Numbered from the stretch's first letter, positions 8,908-20,294 are shown. The stretch: DNA of 64,000 nucleotides from CBDFGS01 sp965247255 (GCA_965247255.1 CBDFGS010000010.1:310001-374000); one strand, 5' to 3'. Numbers and translations: made by a program. Notes: generated by a model from the letters alone, not told the origin.

Positions 8908-9834
8908 ATGGCGGTCACACAAGAGCGGACAGGTTGGGACTATGAAGCGGTGGAGCCCGGCCAGTCCGCGCTGCCTATAACCAACATTGTAACTGAGGAC
9001 TCTATCTCGAAATGGGCCAGGGCTGTTCGAAGCGAGCGAACAGAATACCTTTCGCCCACACGCGACTCCTTTGCGGCACCGACGCAGATCTTCGCCCTGG
9101 CGCCGAAGAACCGCGGTGGCATTGCCGAAAACAACGGTTTCGCAGTCATCGCAGGCCATGCGACCCCCTTCGCTAAGTGTGAAGGGCGTTGGTTCTTGCC
9201 GGTCCGAGTGGGGGACACCATCACCAGCGTCGCCCGAGTGCTGGAAAAGTACGAGCGCCGTGGAAACAGGTTCGTTACCGTGCGCCTGGAGCCGACAAAT
9301 CAGCGGGGCGAGAAGGTCGCAGAGATCGATCACACTTCGGTGTTCGACTGGGCAAAGCGCAACGGTAACACTACGGACCGAGTGCCCATCGAGGGTGATT
9401 CGAAGGCGCCCGTCCCCTCCAGCCGGAAGGCAATGGCGGCTGGTGTTGAAGCCGATTCGATTCGCGTCGGCGACGAGGCGCCTCAGCTCACTGTGCACGC
9501 CGAGACAAAGCCGGACGCGGGAGATTCGGAAGGCAAAGGCGCGGGGCGCTTCCCATGGGGGACCGAACACGGCGTGGGCGGCCTGACGATCATGGGCTAC
9601 ATCGACGAGATGCTCGACCGTTGGATACTATCCGGGTCTCTTTACCACCAAGGGCGGCTCCTCTTCAAGGCTGTCAAGAACTTTCGTCCCGGCGACACGG
9701 TGGTATATGGGGGCGTCGTGACCGGGAAACGTCGCGAGCGAGGATTGTCTCTCATCGACTTCGAGGTGAAGGGCGTGAACGATCGAGGACAGCTAACCGG
9801 CGTGGCCGAGGCGACACTTGGAGTCGGTGATTGA
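8908..9834 (+). CDS. MaoC-like (hot-dog fold) dehydratase/hydratase
   Basis: About 308 residues from ATG 8908 (MAVTQERTG), within a frame open from 8830. The N-terminal half resembles the FAS1/MaoC N-terminal dehydratase domain (APTQIFALAP, then GHATPFAKCEGRWFLPVRVGDTI). The second half repeats a hot-dog-like segment ending in FRPGDTVVYGGVVTGKRRERG. This suggests a two-domain (R)-specific enoyl-CoA or beta-hydroxyacyl-CoA hydratase. It is divergent from the tandem CoA-transferase, fitting an acyl-CoA degradation unit. The start choice rests on promoter position, because no strong Shine-Dalgarno is visible. Confidence 0.75.
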   Translation: MAVTQERTGWDYEAVEPGQSALPITNIVTEDSISKWARAVRSERTEYLSPTRDSFAAPTQIFALAPKNRGGIAENNGFAVIAGHATPFAKCEGRWFLPVRVGDTITSVARVLEKYERRGNRFVTVRLEPTNQRGEKVAEIDHTSVFDWAKRNGNTTDRVPIEGDSKAPVPSSRKAMAAGVEADSIRVGDEAPQLTVHAETKPDAGDSEGKGAGRFPWGTEHGVGGLTIMGYIDEMLDRWILSGSLYHQGRLLFKAVKNFRPGDTVVYGGVVTGKRRERGLSLIDFEVKGVNDRGQLTGVAEATLGVGD

Positions 9835-9864
9835 GTTTTGCCCCGGAACCCGGCACATAAGGCG

Positions 9865-9893
9865 TTGATTATCCTATGGCTGCCTGCTATAAG
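9865..9893 (+). promoter_or_regulatory. Candidate promoter of the giant surface gene
   Basis: TTGATT (9865-9870), a 17-nt spacer and TATAAG (9888-9893). If used, the transcript would carry an untranslated leader of about 450 nt before the ATG at 10346. The leader would contain the palindrome at 10073-10089 and the hairpins at 10124-10237. Confidence 0.45.
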
Positions 9894-10072
9894 GTTATCC
9901 GGGGGCGAATTGGAATGCGATCAAGACTCAACTTCACCTTGACAATACGTCTGATGATGCCTGATGATTGGCGGGCCTGGCAGTATGGAGGCCCCCAGCC
10001 TTCGATAAGTGGACGCACACAGGCATCCAGATAACAATTATGTTAATATGGCTCTGCCTTCGCGCGCGTATC

Positions 10073-10089
10073 TGTCCACACTGTGGACA
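10073..10089. promoter_or_regulatory. 17-bp perfect palindrome, candidate operator
   Basis: TGTCCACA-C-TGTGGACA is a perfect 8+1+8 inverted repeat. It lies in the long non-coding stretch before the giant surface gene and is the size and symmetry of a dimeric repressor site. The regulator is unknown. Confidence 0.4.
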
Positions 10090-10123
10090 CGAAGGCTAAG
10101 TAGCAATAAGGAGCTTTACTGAA

Positions 10124-10237
10124 TCAGAGGGGGTGGCTCCTCGTGCGTGAGGCCTCTGAATAGGCGTGGGCTGGTGGCCCGGTAATCGCCACCGCTGGTT
10201 AGCGGTGTGCGGTTCTGTACGTCAGTCGTGAGCCCAC
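10124..10237 (+). ncRNA. Candidate structured leader RNA
   Basis: Two nested structures can be drawn. In the first, TCAGAGG (10124-10130) pairs with CCTCTGA (10153-10159) and encloses CCTC/GAGG (10139-10142/10149-10152). In the second, GTGGGCT (10166-10172) pairs perfectly with AGCCCAC (10231-10237). It encloses GGTGGC/GCCACC (10173-10178/10188-10193) and a CCGCT/AGCGG hairpin (10192-10196/10201-10205) that competes for two bases. I do not recognise a known riboswitch class. It could be a cis-regulatory leader or a chance fold. Confidence 0.4.
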
Positions 10238-10345
10238 ACAGATTGTTGCCGGATCCTACATACAAACGTCAGAGATAAGAACTTCAGAACAGACTAGATA
10301 TCCCTTATGAGAGCAGACCAACGTAACCACGAGAGGTAGGGTCAG

Positions 10346-10642
10346 ATGCAGAACAAGAGCACTGCGTTTCGTAGCCTGGTATTACTCAGCGTTCTGATCG
10401 CCACAGGCATATTCATGCGAGGGCTGGTCGACGCATTCCCTCCCTACTTCGTGTCGCTTGAGAACACCGGGGGGCAGGCTTCCTATCTTTTGGGAGAACC
10501 TATCCGTTTCACGGGCGTGCTCGAGGTGGAAGCCAGTGACATCAACTCAACGGCCGTAAATCTAGTAGTCAACGGACCCCAAGGCTTCACCCAAGCTATT
10601 ACTGACCTGACCGTCGGCACCAAGACCTTCGCTTCCAAGTAA
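10346..10642 (+). pseudogene. 5' part of the giant secreted repeat protein (frameshifted)
   Basis: 98 codons from the ATG at 10346. The N-terminus is a classical signal peptide: basic KSTAFR, a hydrophobic stretch of about 15 residues, then an exported start. A beta-rich extracellular segment follows (FVSLENTGGQASYLLGEPIR). The frame stops at 10640-10642 in mid-domain. Dropping one base near 10636 joins it to the next frame as FASSNLKVTITSQ, which reads as natural continuation. So this and the frame starting at 10650 are one gene carrying a +1-bp frameshift, either a mutation or a sequencing/assembly error. An AGAGGTAGGG stretch upstream supplies a weak Shine-Dalgarno. Confidence 0.75.
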
Positions 10643-13600
10643 CCTGAAGGTGACGATTACCTCCCAGAACACCTCGGAGACGACAGGGAGTCTGCCCGGG
10701 TCGTTGCCAGCGGGACTTACGCTTCCCGGCACGTTCCCCAGCGGTGGGTCGCTCCCGGTGCCGGGTGGGTCCACCTGTAACTGCATACAGCTGACCTTCG
10801 ATATCCAATGGGATCCCGGTGTGTTCCTCGACCCCGCGCCGGTGTTTAGCCTTGTTCCTAATTTCTCCTCTCCCTTCAGCCCTATTCCTCAGGTCACGCC
10901 ACTTGCCGTGGCCGGCGCGGCTGGTATCGATACGCTGCCCAACACGACGCTCAAGTATGCTGTCCCACTCGTCGGCACTCCGGCCGCGGGGCAGCCCGCC
11001 GCTCTGCCGGCGGTTACCGAAGCGTTCGATGTGCCGATATTCCCGACCCCGACGCCGGAAGCTGGTGCGCCGGCGGACCTGCCCACGCTGACAAAGGCGT
11101 TCTCGATACCGCTCCCCGCTACGCCTGTCAAGGCGGCCGGGGCCCCTGCGGACCTGCCTACGCTGACAGCGGCGTTTGACGTGCCTCTGCCGGCGACTCC
11201 TACCGCCGAGGCCGGCTCCGCTACAGCGCTGCCGACGCTCACTGAGTTCCGCACTATCCCGACGGCGCCGACACCGACGGCCGTCGCGGGCGTCAACGAT
11301 CTCGACGCAGTAGTGGGAGGCAGCGCCCTCACCGAGGCGTTCGACATACCGGGCGGCAAGAAGCCCCTCGGGATCACCACTGACGGCACCGACTTCTATC
11401 TTCTCCTAGAAGCTTCTACCGCGGACGAAATCCACAAAGTGAGCGCCACCGGCACAGCCATTACCGCCTTTGGCACCAATGGCGTCGCCAAGGTGACGCG
11501 CAACGGCGAGGACAAGACTCTAGCCGCAGCCATCACGGTCTTATCGGGCAACGTGTACGTCTCCGAGTCCACATGGAGAGGTGAGTCCGGTGGCGGTCAC
11601 TCTCTTCTGAAGTTCGACGCGACGACAGGAGCCGAGTCCGACATAACGACCGGCGACAACTCCTGCGCTCAGCCGAACTTCCGCCTTTTCAGCGGCATCC
11701 ACGTCGACGGCACGCGACTTCAGGGCATCGTCGACTGGGGCGGCGAGATCGTCAAGTTCACCACCGACTGCACAGAGGTGTCCGCCAACTTCTTAGATAA
11801 CTTTGCCTCCGCCAAGGCGCTCGCTCTGGGTACCGGTTCTTTCAGTTTCTTCTTCACCTCGGAAGGCGAGAAGATCGTCAAGCGAAACTCCAGCGACGGG
11901 TCGACCACCGGCGTCTCCTGGACTTTGACCGACAAGATCATCGAGGGGTTGGTGTACAGCGGCGCCGTTCTGTATCTCGCCGACGCCGACCTGAAGAAGG
12001 TCTATAAGGCCTCGATACCGCACGGCCAGACTGTAACGACGAATCCCAGGGGAATCGCGTACGACGGGGTTAACCTGTTCATCCTGGTCGATGCCTCCCC
12101 CAACGACAAGATTCTAGTAATCGACCCAACCTCCTCCACTGCTCCCATAATCAGGTCGCTCGATGCCCCGAGTGGTAGCACTGACGCGATTACGTACGCT
12201 CAGGGCTTCCTCTATATCGCGCAGGACAGCGGCTGCTGCGACCGCGAAATCCTGAAGGTGGACCCGAACCTGGGTAATGTGGCCGCCACGTTGACGCTGG
12301 ACAACCCGATCTTCAGCGAGCTCGGTGGCCTGGGATTCAACGGCACGGACCTCGTCGGGTTCCCTAAGCAGCAGTTCTACACGGATTTCTGGACGATAAG
12401 CAGGACCGACGGCGCCGCTGAAACCGTATCGGTCAACTTCGATGAGGGCTCGGATAGCGGGTATCACGCTGCCACATACCGGGAGTCCACGAACCGGGCT
12501 TACGGTGCGTTGAACAATGCGATCTATGAGTTCACGTCCACAGGTGAGGAGCGGCAGGTCCTGACCCTGGCGTCCGGCACCGACGTAGAGGGCATGACGT
12601 TCGTCGGGCCCAACATGTTCATCGTCGACGACAGCACCGACAAGATCTACAAGGGCTCGATCCCTACCGGCATCACCGTCACGCAGGACCCGCTAGCCCT
12701 GGCGGCCAAGGGCACCACCACGCTGTACATACTCGTGGACGCGACGCCGAAGGACAAGATCCTCGTATGGGACATCGCCACGGCCAGCACTACGGCTACC
12801 TACGACGCGCCAAACGACAAGGGCGAGGGTCTCACCTACCTGGGCACTAGCCTCTATTACTCGAGCAAGGTAGGTTTCGACTCAGCGACGATACACGAAC
12901 TGAACCCCTCCACCGGCGCAGTGATTAAGACGATCACCCCGCAGCGCCAGTTCGGCTTCGACTTCTTCGACAAACTGACCGCCTTGGCCAATGACGGTAC
13001 TAATGTTGTGGTCGATACGCCTCAGTCTTTCGATCCCTGCCTCGACGTGGTTAACAGCACCTCAGGGGACCACGTCAAGCAGCTCTGCGACTACGACTTT
13101 AACGACGGCATAGAAGCTTCACGCGGCCTGGCCAGGGACGCCGACGGCTTCTACATCGCCGGCAAGAACGCCGATCTAGTCCAGCTGGACCCTGAGGGAG
13201 AGGAGAGCAACTCCTGGAGCGTCACGGGGGCTACCGACATCCAGGGCCTGGCCTTCTCGGACAGCGTCCTCTATATCGCCGACAAAGGTACGCAAAAGAT
13301 CTACAAGACCAGCGTCCCGAGCGGCATCCAGGTTACGACACGGCCGCTGGCCCTGGCGGTCCAAGGCACCACGACGATGTACGTCCTGGTCGACGCGACA
13401 CCGGTGGACAAGATCCTGGTGATCAACCTCACGTCCACCACAGCCACGTCCACCGACGTGGCAAATACACTCGACGCCCCGGACGACGGCGGAGAGGCGC
13501 TCACGTTCCTCAACGGCAGCCTCTACTACGCCAGCAACGAGAACTTCCAGACGACGATCTACAAGCTAAACCCAAGCACGGGGGCCGAGCTAGACAGCTT

Positions 13601-15414
13601 CAATCCCCAGAGCCAGTTCGGCTTCGATATCGGCGAGAACGTGCCGGGACTAGGCAACGACGGGACGGACTTGATTATCTCGGTTCAGAACCCGTTCGAA
13701 CAGTGTCTCCACAAGATCAGCGCGACTAATGGGAATAACGAAGGCCTGCTGTGCGAATTCGAGTTCCTTAAGGGCATCTCTCAAGCCAGGGGTGTAGCTG
13801 TAGACCCCGAAGGCTTCATCATGGCCGCCAAGAACGACGAGCTGGTCCAGTTTAGCTCCGAGGGTAGAGAGGTCCGGGAGTACTCGAACCTCAAGGCCAA
13901 CGGCTCCGACGCCGATATCGAGGGCCTGGCCTTCGTAGGCACAACCCTGTACTTCGCTCACGACGCCGGCGCCAGCGAGACCAGCACTGTCTACAAGGCG
14001 AGGGTGCCCAGCGGGATACAGATTACGACTAATCCGCTCGCGGTCGCCTATGGCACCGCAAATGGCTCGACAACGACGTTCATCCTGGTAGACGGGGTGC
14101 CGCTGGACAAGATCCTGCTGGTCGACCCCGACACGGGGGCGCTCAGGAGCAGCTACGACGCCCCCGACAACTCGGGCGGCGGCCTGACCTATCTGGGGAC
14201 CTCGGTCTACTACGCAGGCCGGGAGGAAAACGGTTCCGCGGCTATCTACGAGCTCAACCCTTCGACGGGCGCTGAGATCAACAGCTTCGTAGCTGGGTAT
14301 CAGTTCGGAGGCGAGTCGTTCTCCCTGCCACGCGGCCTTGCCAACGACGGCAACGAGTTGGTACTTAGCCTCGCCGGCGAGTTCTGCTACCTGCGTTACG
14401 ACCCAAGTACCGGCAACAACCAGGGCGAGATCTGCCCGGACAACTTCAGCCAGGGAGTGTCGAACGACCAGCGCGGGATTGCATTCGCATCGGACGGCAC
14501 TCTGTTCTCCGCCAGCGGCGACGAACTGAACCAGGCGGTCGTCAGTGACTCCAACGCGCAAGAGGTACTGCACTGGGTTGTGACGCCCTCCCTGGACATC
14601 GAAGGGCTCATGTTCATCGGCGGCACTATCTACGTTGCCGACGACACAGCTAACAAGATATACAAAGCGTCGCAGCCAACGGGTATCACCAAGAAGGTGC
14701 AAGGTCTTGCACACGACGAGAACACAGGCGAGCTGTTCATACTGGTAGACGGCGGTCGCAGAGACCACATCGTGGTCGTGGACGCCGTCAGCGGCGCCCT
14801 GCTTCGCGACTTCGCGGTCCCAAGCCGCCGCGCCGTTGGCATCACTGTATTCGATAGCAGCACCACGACGCTGTACGTCTCGGCGTGGCGTTTCGACCCG
14901 AACAACTTCTTCAATCCGTATGAAAGGTTCGTGTACAAGCTCAGCCCGATCGACGGCTCAGAGCTTCAGCCGCGCCTCGATGTATTCGCGCGGCCTGGCG
15001 TCGACATGTGGACGGGTCTCACCAACGATGGTAGCTCCCTAATACTGGCGCCCGATCGGGACGAAGTCCTCGCGGTACTGGACCCAGGGAACGGGAACGT
15101 AGAAAAGGAGATATTCCTGTACAATGGGCCGTTCGTCAACGGTCTCGGGGCGATAGCATTCCACGAGTCCGCGAGTGACCTGCTCGGCGTTCGCGGGAAC
15201 CTTGTCAGCCAGTTCGACGACGATGGGCGCTTCCTTCAGGAGTTCAATACCGGACTAGGTACCCTGAAGGGCGCTGTGGTGGCCGGGGAGGTCATCTACC
15301 TGGCCGATAGCGACAACGACGAGATACACGCTTCCAATATCCCCAGGCCGGCAGTGATCATTACCACGTCGCCTAAGGGGATGGCGACCGACGGCGCGAA
15401 CCTCTACCTCTTAG
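10643..15414 (+). pseudogene. Giant secreted repeat/propeller protein, central part
   Basis: Continues the 10346 reading after the frameshift and is open to the CTTAG target of the first IS (a GTG at 10650 could restart it). Residues about 85-230 hold Pro/Ala-rich repeats of about 27 residues (LPTLTxAFDVPLPATP-like), probably a stalk. From about 11340 there are seven long repeats of roughly 220 residues. Each opens with a motif like TTxPLALAxxGTTTLYILVDATPxDKILV (near 11370, 12040, 12690, 13340, 14030, 14700, 15360) and contains LYxADxxxxKIYKAS-type blades, consistent with strings of beta-propeller blades. The last repeat is cut in half by the IS. The product would be a surface or extracellular adhesion or scaffold protein. 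Its ligand is unknown. Confidence 0.8.
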
Positions 15415-17131
15415 CCCGAATCCACCGAAGGACGGCGTGTAGGAGGCCTGCTGAAGAAACAAAAGGGTGCGCCTCTGAATCTGGGATAATGGTTTTGAAA
15501 CAGAAAACCGGTCCCAGAAAAGGAGCACCTGATAGATGCTACCACGTAACCACCCCGACCGCATCCAAATCGCCTTCGACGACCACCGCCTGGTGGCCAA
15601 TGCCGGGCTGATCCTTCCCGCCACCCTCGCCCTGCGCCTTGGCCTGCCCCAACTCCTCCGGAAGCACCTCGACCTCGGCGGCGCGCCGGGCCGGGCGAAC
15701 ACCGGCGACAAGATGATGACCCTGGTGGCCTCCGCCCTAGCCGGCGGAGATTGCATCGACGACGCCGTTGTGCTGCGCGCCGGCGGGACCGCCCGCGTGC
15801 TCGGTTTCACGGCTAAGGCTCCCTCCACCCTGGGCACCTTCCTGCGCAGCTTCAGGTGGGGCCATGTCCGCCAACTGGACCGGGTGAGCCGCGAGTTGCT
15901 GGCCCGGGTCTGGAAGGCCGGTGCCGGACCCGGCGGCGCACCATTCACCATCGACCTTGATTCGACGATCTGCGAGACCTACGGACTGGCCAAGGAGGGC
16001 GCCCGCCACCACGGCTACACCGGTGCGCGGGGCTATCACCCGCTGCTGGCCGTCGCCGCCGGCACCGGCGACGTGCTGATGGCCCGCCTGCGCGAGGGCC
16101 GGGCCAACACCGCCCGCGGCGCTGCCCACTTCCTGCGTGAAACGGTGGGGCGGGTGCGCTACTGCGGAGCCAGGGGCCAACTCACGGTGCGGGCCGACAG
16201 CGGCTTCTATACCCACGCCGTGGTCGCCGTCTGCCGCCGGATGGATGTCCGCTTCTCCATCGCCATCCGCCAGCGCGCCCGCCTGCGGAATCTCATCGAG
16301 GCGATACCCGAAGATGCCTGGACGCCGATTCCTTACTGGATGGACGGCGCCGCCGATGTGGCCGAGACCACCTACACCCCGTTCCAGGCCGAGGCGGACG
16401 CCGCGCCGGTACGGCTCATCGTCCGGCGGGTGAAGCCGGCGCCCGGTTCTCAACTGGCTCTCTTCGCCACCTACAGCTATCACGGCTTCATCACCGACCG
16501 GGACGGGGAGACGCTGGAACTGGAGGCCGATCATCGCCGTCACGCCGAGATCGAGAATGCGATACGCGACCTCAAGTACGGCGTGGGGCTGAACCATCTC
16601 CCCTCGGGCCGCTTCGCCGCCAACGGCGCCTGGCTGGCGGTACAGGTGATGGCGCACAACCTGGCCCGCTGGACAGCCCGCATCGGCCTGGGTCAGCAGA
16701 TCGTGACCACCAAGACCCTCAGACGACGGGTCTTTGCCTTGGCCGGACGGATCACCCGCTCGGCACGCCGATTGACCCTGCATCTTCCCCGGCGCTGGCC
16801 CTGGGAGGAGCAGTTCAGCCGCGCCCTGGCCCGACTGCGAGCCATTCCACTCCCAGCCTGACGGAGCCCGTCCGCCACTGACCCACCAGCCAACCCAACG
16901 TCCTGCAATCTCGCGTCAGCCCAGTCCGCGAGCGCCTCTTGCCGTGTCCTATCCCGCCATCTGGCTCGCCACAGCCACTGTAGGCCGCCATCGGTGCCCC
17001 CAAAAGCGCCTGCAGACCGCCCGCCAACCTCCCGTCTACCCAAATTCGAGCCCGGATCATCGCGCCTGTAACTCCCTCACCCCCTTCCGCTGTCCTCACG
17101 CCGTCCATCCCTGTCCATCGGTGGATTCGGG
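15415..17131 (+). mobile_element. IS1380-family insertion sequence, copy A
   Basis: A 1717-bp element with terminal inverted repeats starting CCCGAATCCACCGA at both ends. It is flanked by a perfect 5-bp duplication CTTAG (15410-15414 and 17132-17136). It carries one transposase on the + strand and about 270 bp of non-coding DNA at its right end. Removing the element plus one CTTAG (1722 bp, divisible by 3) rejoins the host frame as LYLL-VDGSPRDRILV. That matches the repeat motif of the interrupted gene, so the boundaries are exact. Confidence 0.95.
15536..16861 (+). CDS. IS1380-family transposase (copy A)
   Basis: A 441-residue DDE transposase. Candidate catalytic residues are the Asp of TIDLDSTICETYG (about 140), the Asp of VRADSGFYTHAVV (about 221) and the Glu of HAEIENAIRDLKYGVGLNH (about 338), all in blocks typical of IS1380-type enzymes (DDE_Tnp_1). 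An AAGGAG Shine-Dalgarno lies about 11 nt before the ATG. The frame is intact. It is clearly related to the second copy at 27696-29021 but differs at many positions, so the two are separate lineages rather than a recent duplication. Confidence 0.93.
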   Translation: MLPRNHPDRIQIAFDDHRLVANAGLILPATLALRLGLPQLLRKHLDLGGAPGRANTGDKMMTLVASALAGGDCIDDAVVLRAGGTARVLGFTAKAPSTLGTFLRSFRWGHVRQLDRVSRELLARVWKAGAGPGGAPFTIDLDSTICETYGLAKEGARHHGYTGARGYHPLLAVAAGTGDVLMARLREGRANTARGAAHFLRETVGRVRYCGARGQLTVRADSGFYTHAVVAVCRRMDVRFSIAIRQRARLRNLIEAIPEDAWTPIPYWMDGAADVAETTYTPFQAEADAAPVRLIVRRVKPAPGSQLALFATYSYHGFITDRDGETLELEADHRRHAEIENAIRDLKYGVGLNHLPSGRFAANGAWLAVQVMAHNLARWTARIGLGQQIVTTKTLRRRVFALAGRITRSARRLTLHLPRRWPWEEQFSRALARLRAIPLPA

Positions 17132-20100
17132 CTTAGTCGACGGCAGCCCCAGGGACAGGATCCTCGTCCTGAATGGCGCCAGCGGCGCAGTGATCACCCA
17201 CTACGAGGCTCCAGGTGACAACACTAACGGCCTCGCCTTCCACAACGGCTCGCTCTACGCAGTGACGAACGAGCAGCACCCGCAGTTCGGCTTCCTCGCG
17301 GCGCGGCTGCATCGCATGACCACGTCCACCGGCGCGGTCACTATGGAGTACGACCTCCAGGCTCCATTTGGTGGCCTGGTATTCGAGCAGATCAATGGCC
17401 TTGCCAGCGACGGGAACTTCCTGTACGCCGGCGTGAGAGACGAGGCCAGGTGGTTCATCACAAACCCCAACGATCCGAACTCTCCGTCTGGCGACGTCTT
17501 CGGCTTCGGGCCGTTCTCCTCGACGTTCTACGTCGGATCGCTGGAGATCGTCAGTGGCCCTGGGATACCCACCAGACTGGCCTCCAGCGGGTTCTCCGAC
17601 AGAGGCCAGGTCATCACGCGATTCGACCCGGCCGGCGGTGACCAGTTCGATCAGTTCTTGGTGGGCAATCTGTCCATCGAGGGGATGGCCCAGATAGGCA
17701 CGAACCTCTACCTGGCGGACGGAAACGCCGAGGAGATCTTCGTAACCACGCTGCCGGACAACCAGCCGGAGACAACCATTGTCGGCGACTTTGACGCCAC
17801 ACTGAGCGCCACGACCGACTCGGGCCCTTATGACAGCGAGCCTGCCAGCTTCGAGGTCGTGAGGAATACCGACGTCCAGATAGATATGACGGACCCCGCG
17901 GAGGCCTTCGCAACAACTTCAGCTGTCATACCGATAAGAGGCCGAGTCAGCGACCCCGCCGTCGAGGAGGTAACCGTCGGCGTTATCCTGCCGGTAACCA
18001 ACCTGTTCGAAGACGCCGTGCCGGACGGAGACTTGGCAGGGTCCGACGCCCTGTGGGACTCCAGCGGAGTACGCGGCCGCTGGCATATCGATTGCGACAT
18101 AGGCTCCGGCCTGGCCGACGAGTCGCTGCCGTTCATAGCTGAAGGCAGGTCGCCCAGCTGCGGCTGGCGCTTTGGCGACCCCAGCCAATCCGGGTACGGC
18201 GAGGGCGAAAGGGCGGAAGGCTCGCTGCAGCTCGCGGATACGATCGTGGTGGGTCCGGGCACAAGGCTGAGATTCAATACCTGGTACGCGACCGAGCCTG
18301 TCTCCGACGCCGATATTAAGGTCGTCGAAGTGGCCGTGGTCACCACGGACGTCGACGGTAACGACGAAATAGGTGAATGGCAGGCAATAGTCCAGATTGT
18401 GGGGCCGGGCTTCCAAAACGCCCCAATACCAGAGGACGACGACGGAAATGCGCTCTTCGTGCCCCATCCCAACAGGTTCGTTCGTATAGAGATGGACCAA
18501 CGGGCCATCGACTTCGTCGGCGGTGAGCCGAGGCCGCGCTTCCAGGGCATCGACGAACCACTCACCGGTCTGGGCCTGGGCGGCGGACGCACCCTGATAC
18601 GATTCCGCTTCGACTCGCGGGACGGGATCGCCAACGGGGACCTGGGCTGGTACGTGGACGACATCGTGGTAGAGGGTGCCGGCTTCAAGGGCAAGACCAC
18701 CGCCACAGTCGCCCTCGACCCGCCCATTATCGCAAACGGCACGACCTGGTACCGCAGCTTCGACACTACCTTCACGCTGGTGGAGGGCGAGAATGAGGTC
18801 ATCACCGTTGGGCGACAGCCGTACCTGCCCGATCCCGCCGGACCGCGCCTCTTTGGCAGGGACAGCGTGACCGGCTTCCTGGACCTTACCGGGCCCGCCC
18901 TGGGCCTCTCCGGCATCGATCCCATAGTGGGTAACCCGGTCCAAGCGCTGCAAGGCACGATAGACGACATCAACCTGGCCTCCTTGGAGATCGTCCATGA
19001 GTTCTTCATAGCCCCAACGGTCACAAGCTCCAAGACGGTCTTCGCCATCACCAAGTTGCCTAGCGACGGGACCTTCTCGACCCCTGTGGGCCTGTTCGAG
19101 GGGGTGAACACCTTCGTGGCCACCGGCATCGACGGCTCCGGCAACGTGAGCAGCCTTACATTCGAGGCGACGCTGGACACAGCCGGGCCAAGCTTAACCG
19201 TGCAGTCGACTACATACCCATTGGGATTCAAGTCGGCCCGCGCCGGCGACCTGGTGGTCTTCAACGTCACCACGACGGACAACATCGGGGTCGAGCGCGT
19301 CCTCATAAAGCTGCCGGACGGCAGGGACGTAAAGATGCCGAAGCGCGACGAGATACCTCAAGCCGTTCTCAGCCAATGGCAGGCAACGGGCGACTACGTC
19401 TTCCCGCTGTTCGTACCGGCCGGAACGGCTCCAGGGGCAGTCGAGCTTCAGGTGACCGCCGTGGACGAGGCTGCCAACCAGTCTCAGGCAACTGCCCAAG
19501 CCGTCGTAGTCGCGACCCTGGAGGGCTTCAGCTTCAACTTGATGCCAGGCCAGAACCTGATCTCGTTGCCGCTCAAGCCTAGTAACGACGTCACGGCCAT
19601 TCCCGACCTGCTTGGCAGCGACCTGCTCTCCAAGATCGAGGCCATCATGTACTACGACGCCAGCTCTACGGCATGGCGCATGTACGTACCCGATGCGACA
19701 TCGTCGTCAGACCTGCTGACGATGGAGACGGGCAAGGGGTACTTCGTCAAGATGAAGGATGGAGTGCACGTTTTCGACGCGCCGCTTGGTGCGGGGCTGC
19801 CGCAAACGCCCAGGCCGATTGTATTCAGCTACGAGGGTGAGTTCCTGGCACCGGGTACCCTCCCACCCACCTACCCCGTGGAAGGCCCCGGCTGGAACCT
19901 GGTCGGTTTCCATTCCGAGAACGTCCTGCCGGTGACCACCGCGCTGCAGAGCCTGGAGTCCCCCGACAGGATCTGGGCATCGCTGCTCCAATACGACAAC
20001 CTTATTGAGTTCACGTTCGGGGAAGAAGAGGAAGAGGACGCCATCGACATTGTCCTAGGCGCATTCAGACGAGTGCTCCCCACCGGCGACATGGTGCCGG

Positions 20101-20150
20101 GCAAGGGCTACTGGCTCTTCATGGTGCAAGACGGCGTAGTGGTGCCGTAG
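17132..20150 (+). pseudogene. Giant secreted repeat protein, 3' part
   Basis: This frame resumes exactly at the right CTTAG copy with VDGSPRDRILVLNGASG, the second half of repeat seven. An upstream ATG at 16944 lies inside the IS and is an artefact. Further parts are a propeller-like remainder, a region with FxAxDFG-type beta domains and a jelly-roll-like stretch (about 18040-18660, GSGLADESLPFIAEG, LGWYVDDIVVEGAG). Ig/cadherin-like repeats follow (about 18930-19520). The C-terminal module contains FNLMPGQNLISLPLKPSN (about 19530) and GKGYWLFMVQDGV. There is no sortase motif or C-terminal membrane helix. Repaired, the whole gene would encode about 2693 residues. Confidence 0.8.
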
Positions 20151-20171
20151 CCGGCGCGTGAGCGGTCAAGT

Positions 20172-20231
20172 CCCGACAAATCTTCGGGGGTTAAGCCATA
20201 GGCCTTCTCGCTTAGCCGAGAGGGCCTATGG
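20172..20231 (+). terminator. Hairpin pair after the giant gene
   Basis: A short CCCGA/TCGGG hairpin (20172-20188) is followed by a strong one. In the latter, CCATAGGCC (20196-20204) pairs with GGCCTATGG and an inner TCTCG/CGAGA extends the stem, all within 20196-20231. There is no T-run, so it may be an RNA-stability or processing element rather than an intrinsic terminator. Confidence 0.5.
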
Positions 20232-20294
20232 CGAATGTTGCAGATAAAGTGTTGACCGCCCCTTCGAATCCACTGCTGAGAGGGCTCTGGTCAA

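Noticed and set aside
10620..10655. Programmed +1 frameshift as in prfB
   Set aside because: There is no slippery CTTTGA-type site or internal Shine-Dalgarno at the TCC AAG TAA junction. A simple 1-bp error or mutation is more likely, though not excluded.
13650..14768. A 372-residue frame antisense to the propeller repeats
   Set aside because: It repeats with the period of the sense gene and has no recognisable fold.
15737..16783. A 348-residue open frame on the - strand in IS copy A
   Set aside because: Antisense shadow of the transposase, with the same kind of sequence as the mirror in copy B.
17828..19306. A 492-residue open frame antisense to the giant surface gene
   Set aside because: Low-complexity Ser/Thr/Pro reading of the complementary strand. 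It lacks a start context and domain content, whereas the + frame has clear repeats.
20160..20294. Riboswitch before the Ala-rich surface gene
   Set aside because: Only simple hairpins after the preceding stop are seen, better explained as transcript 3'-end structure.
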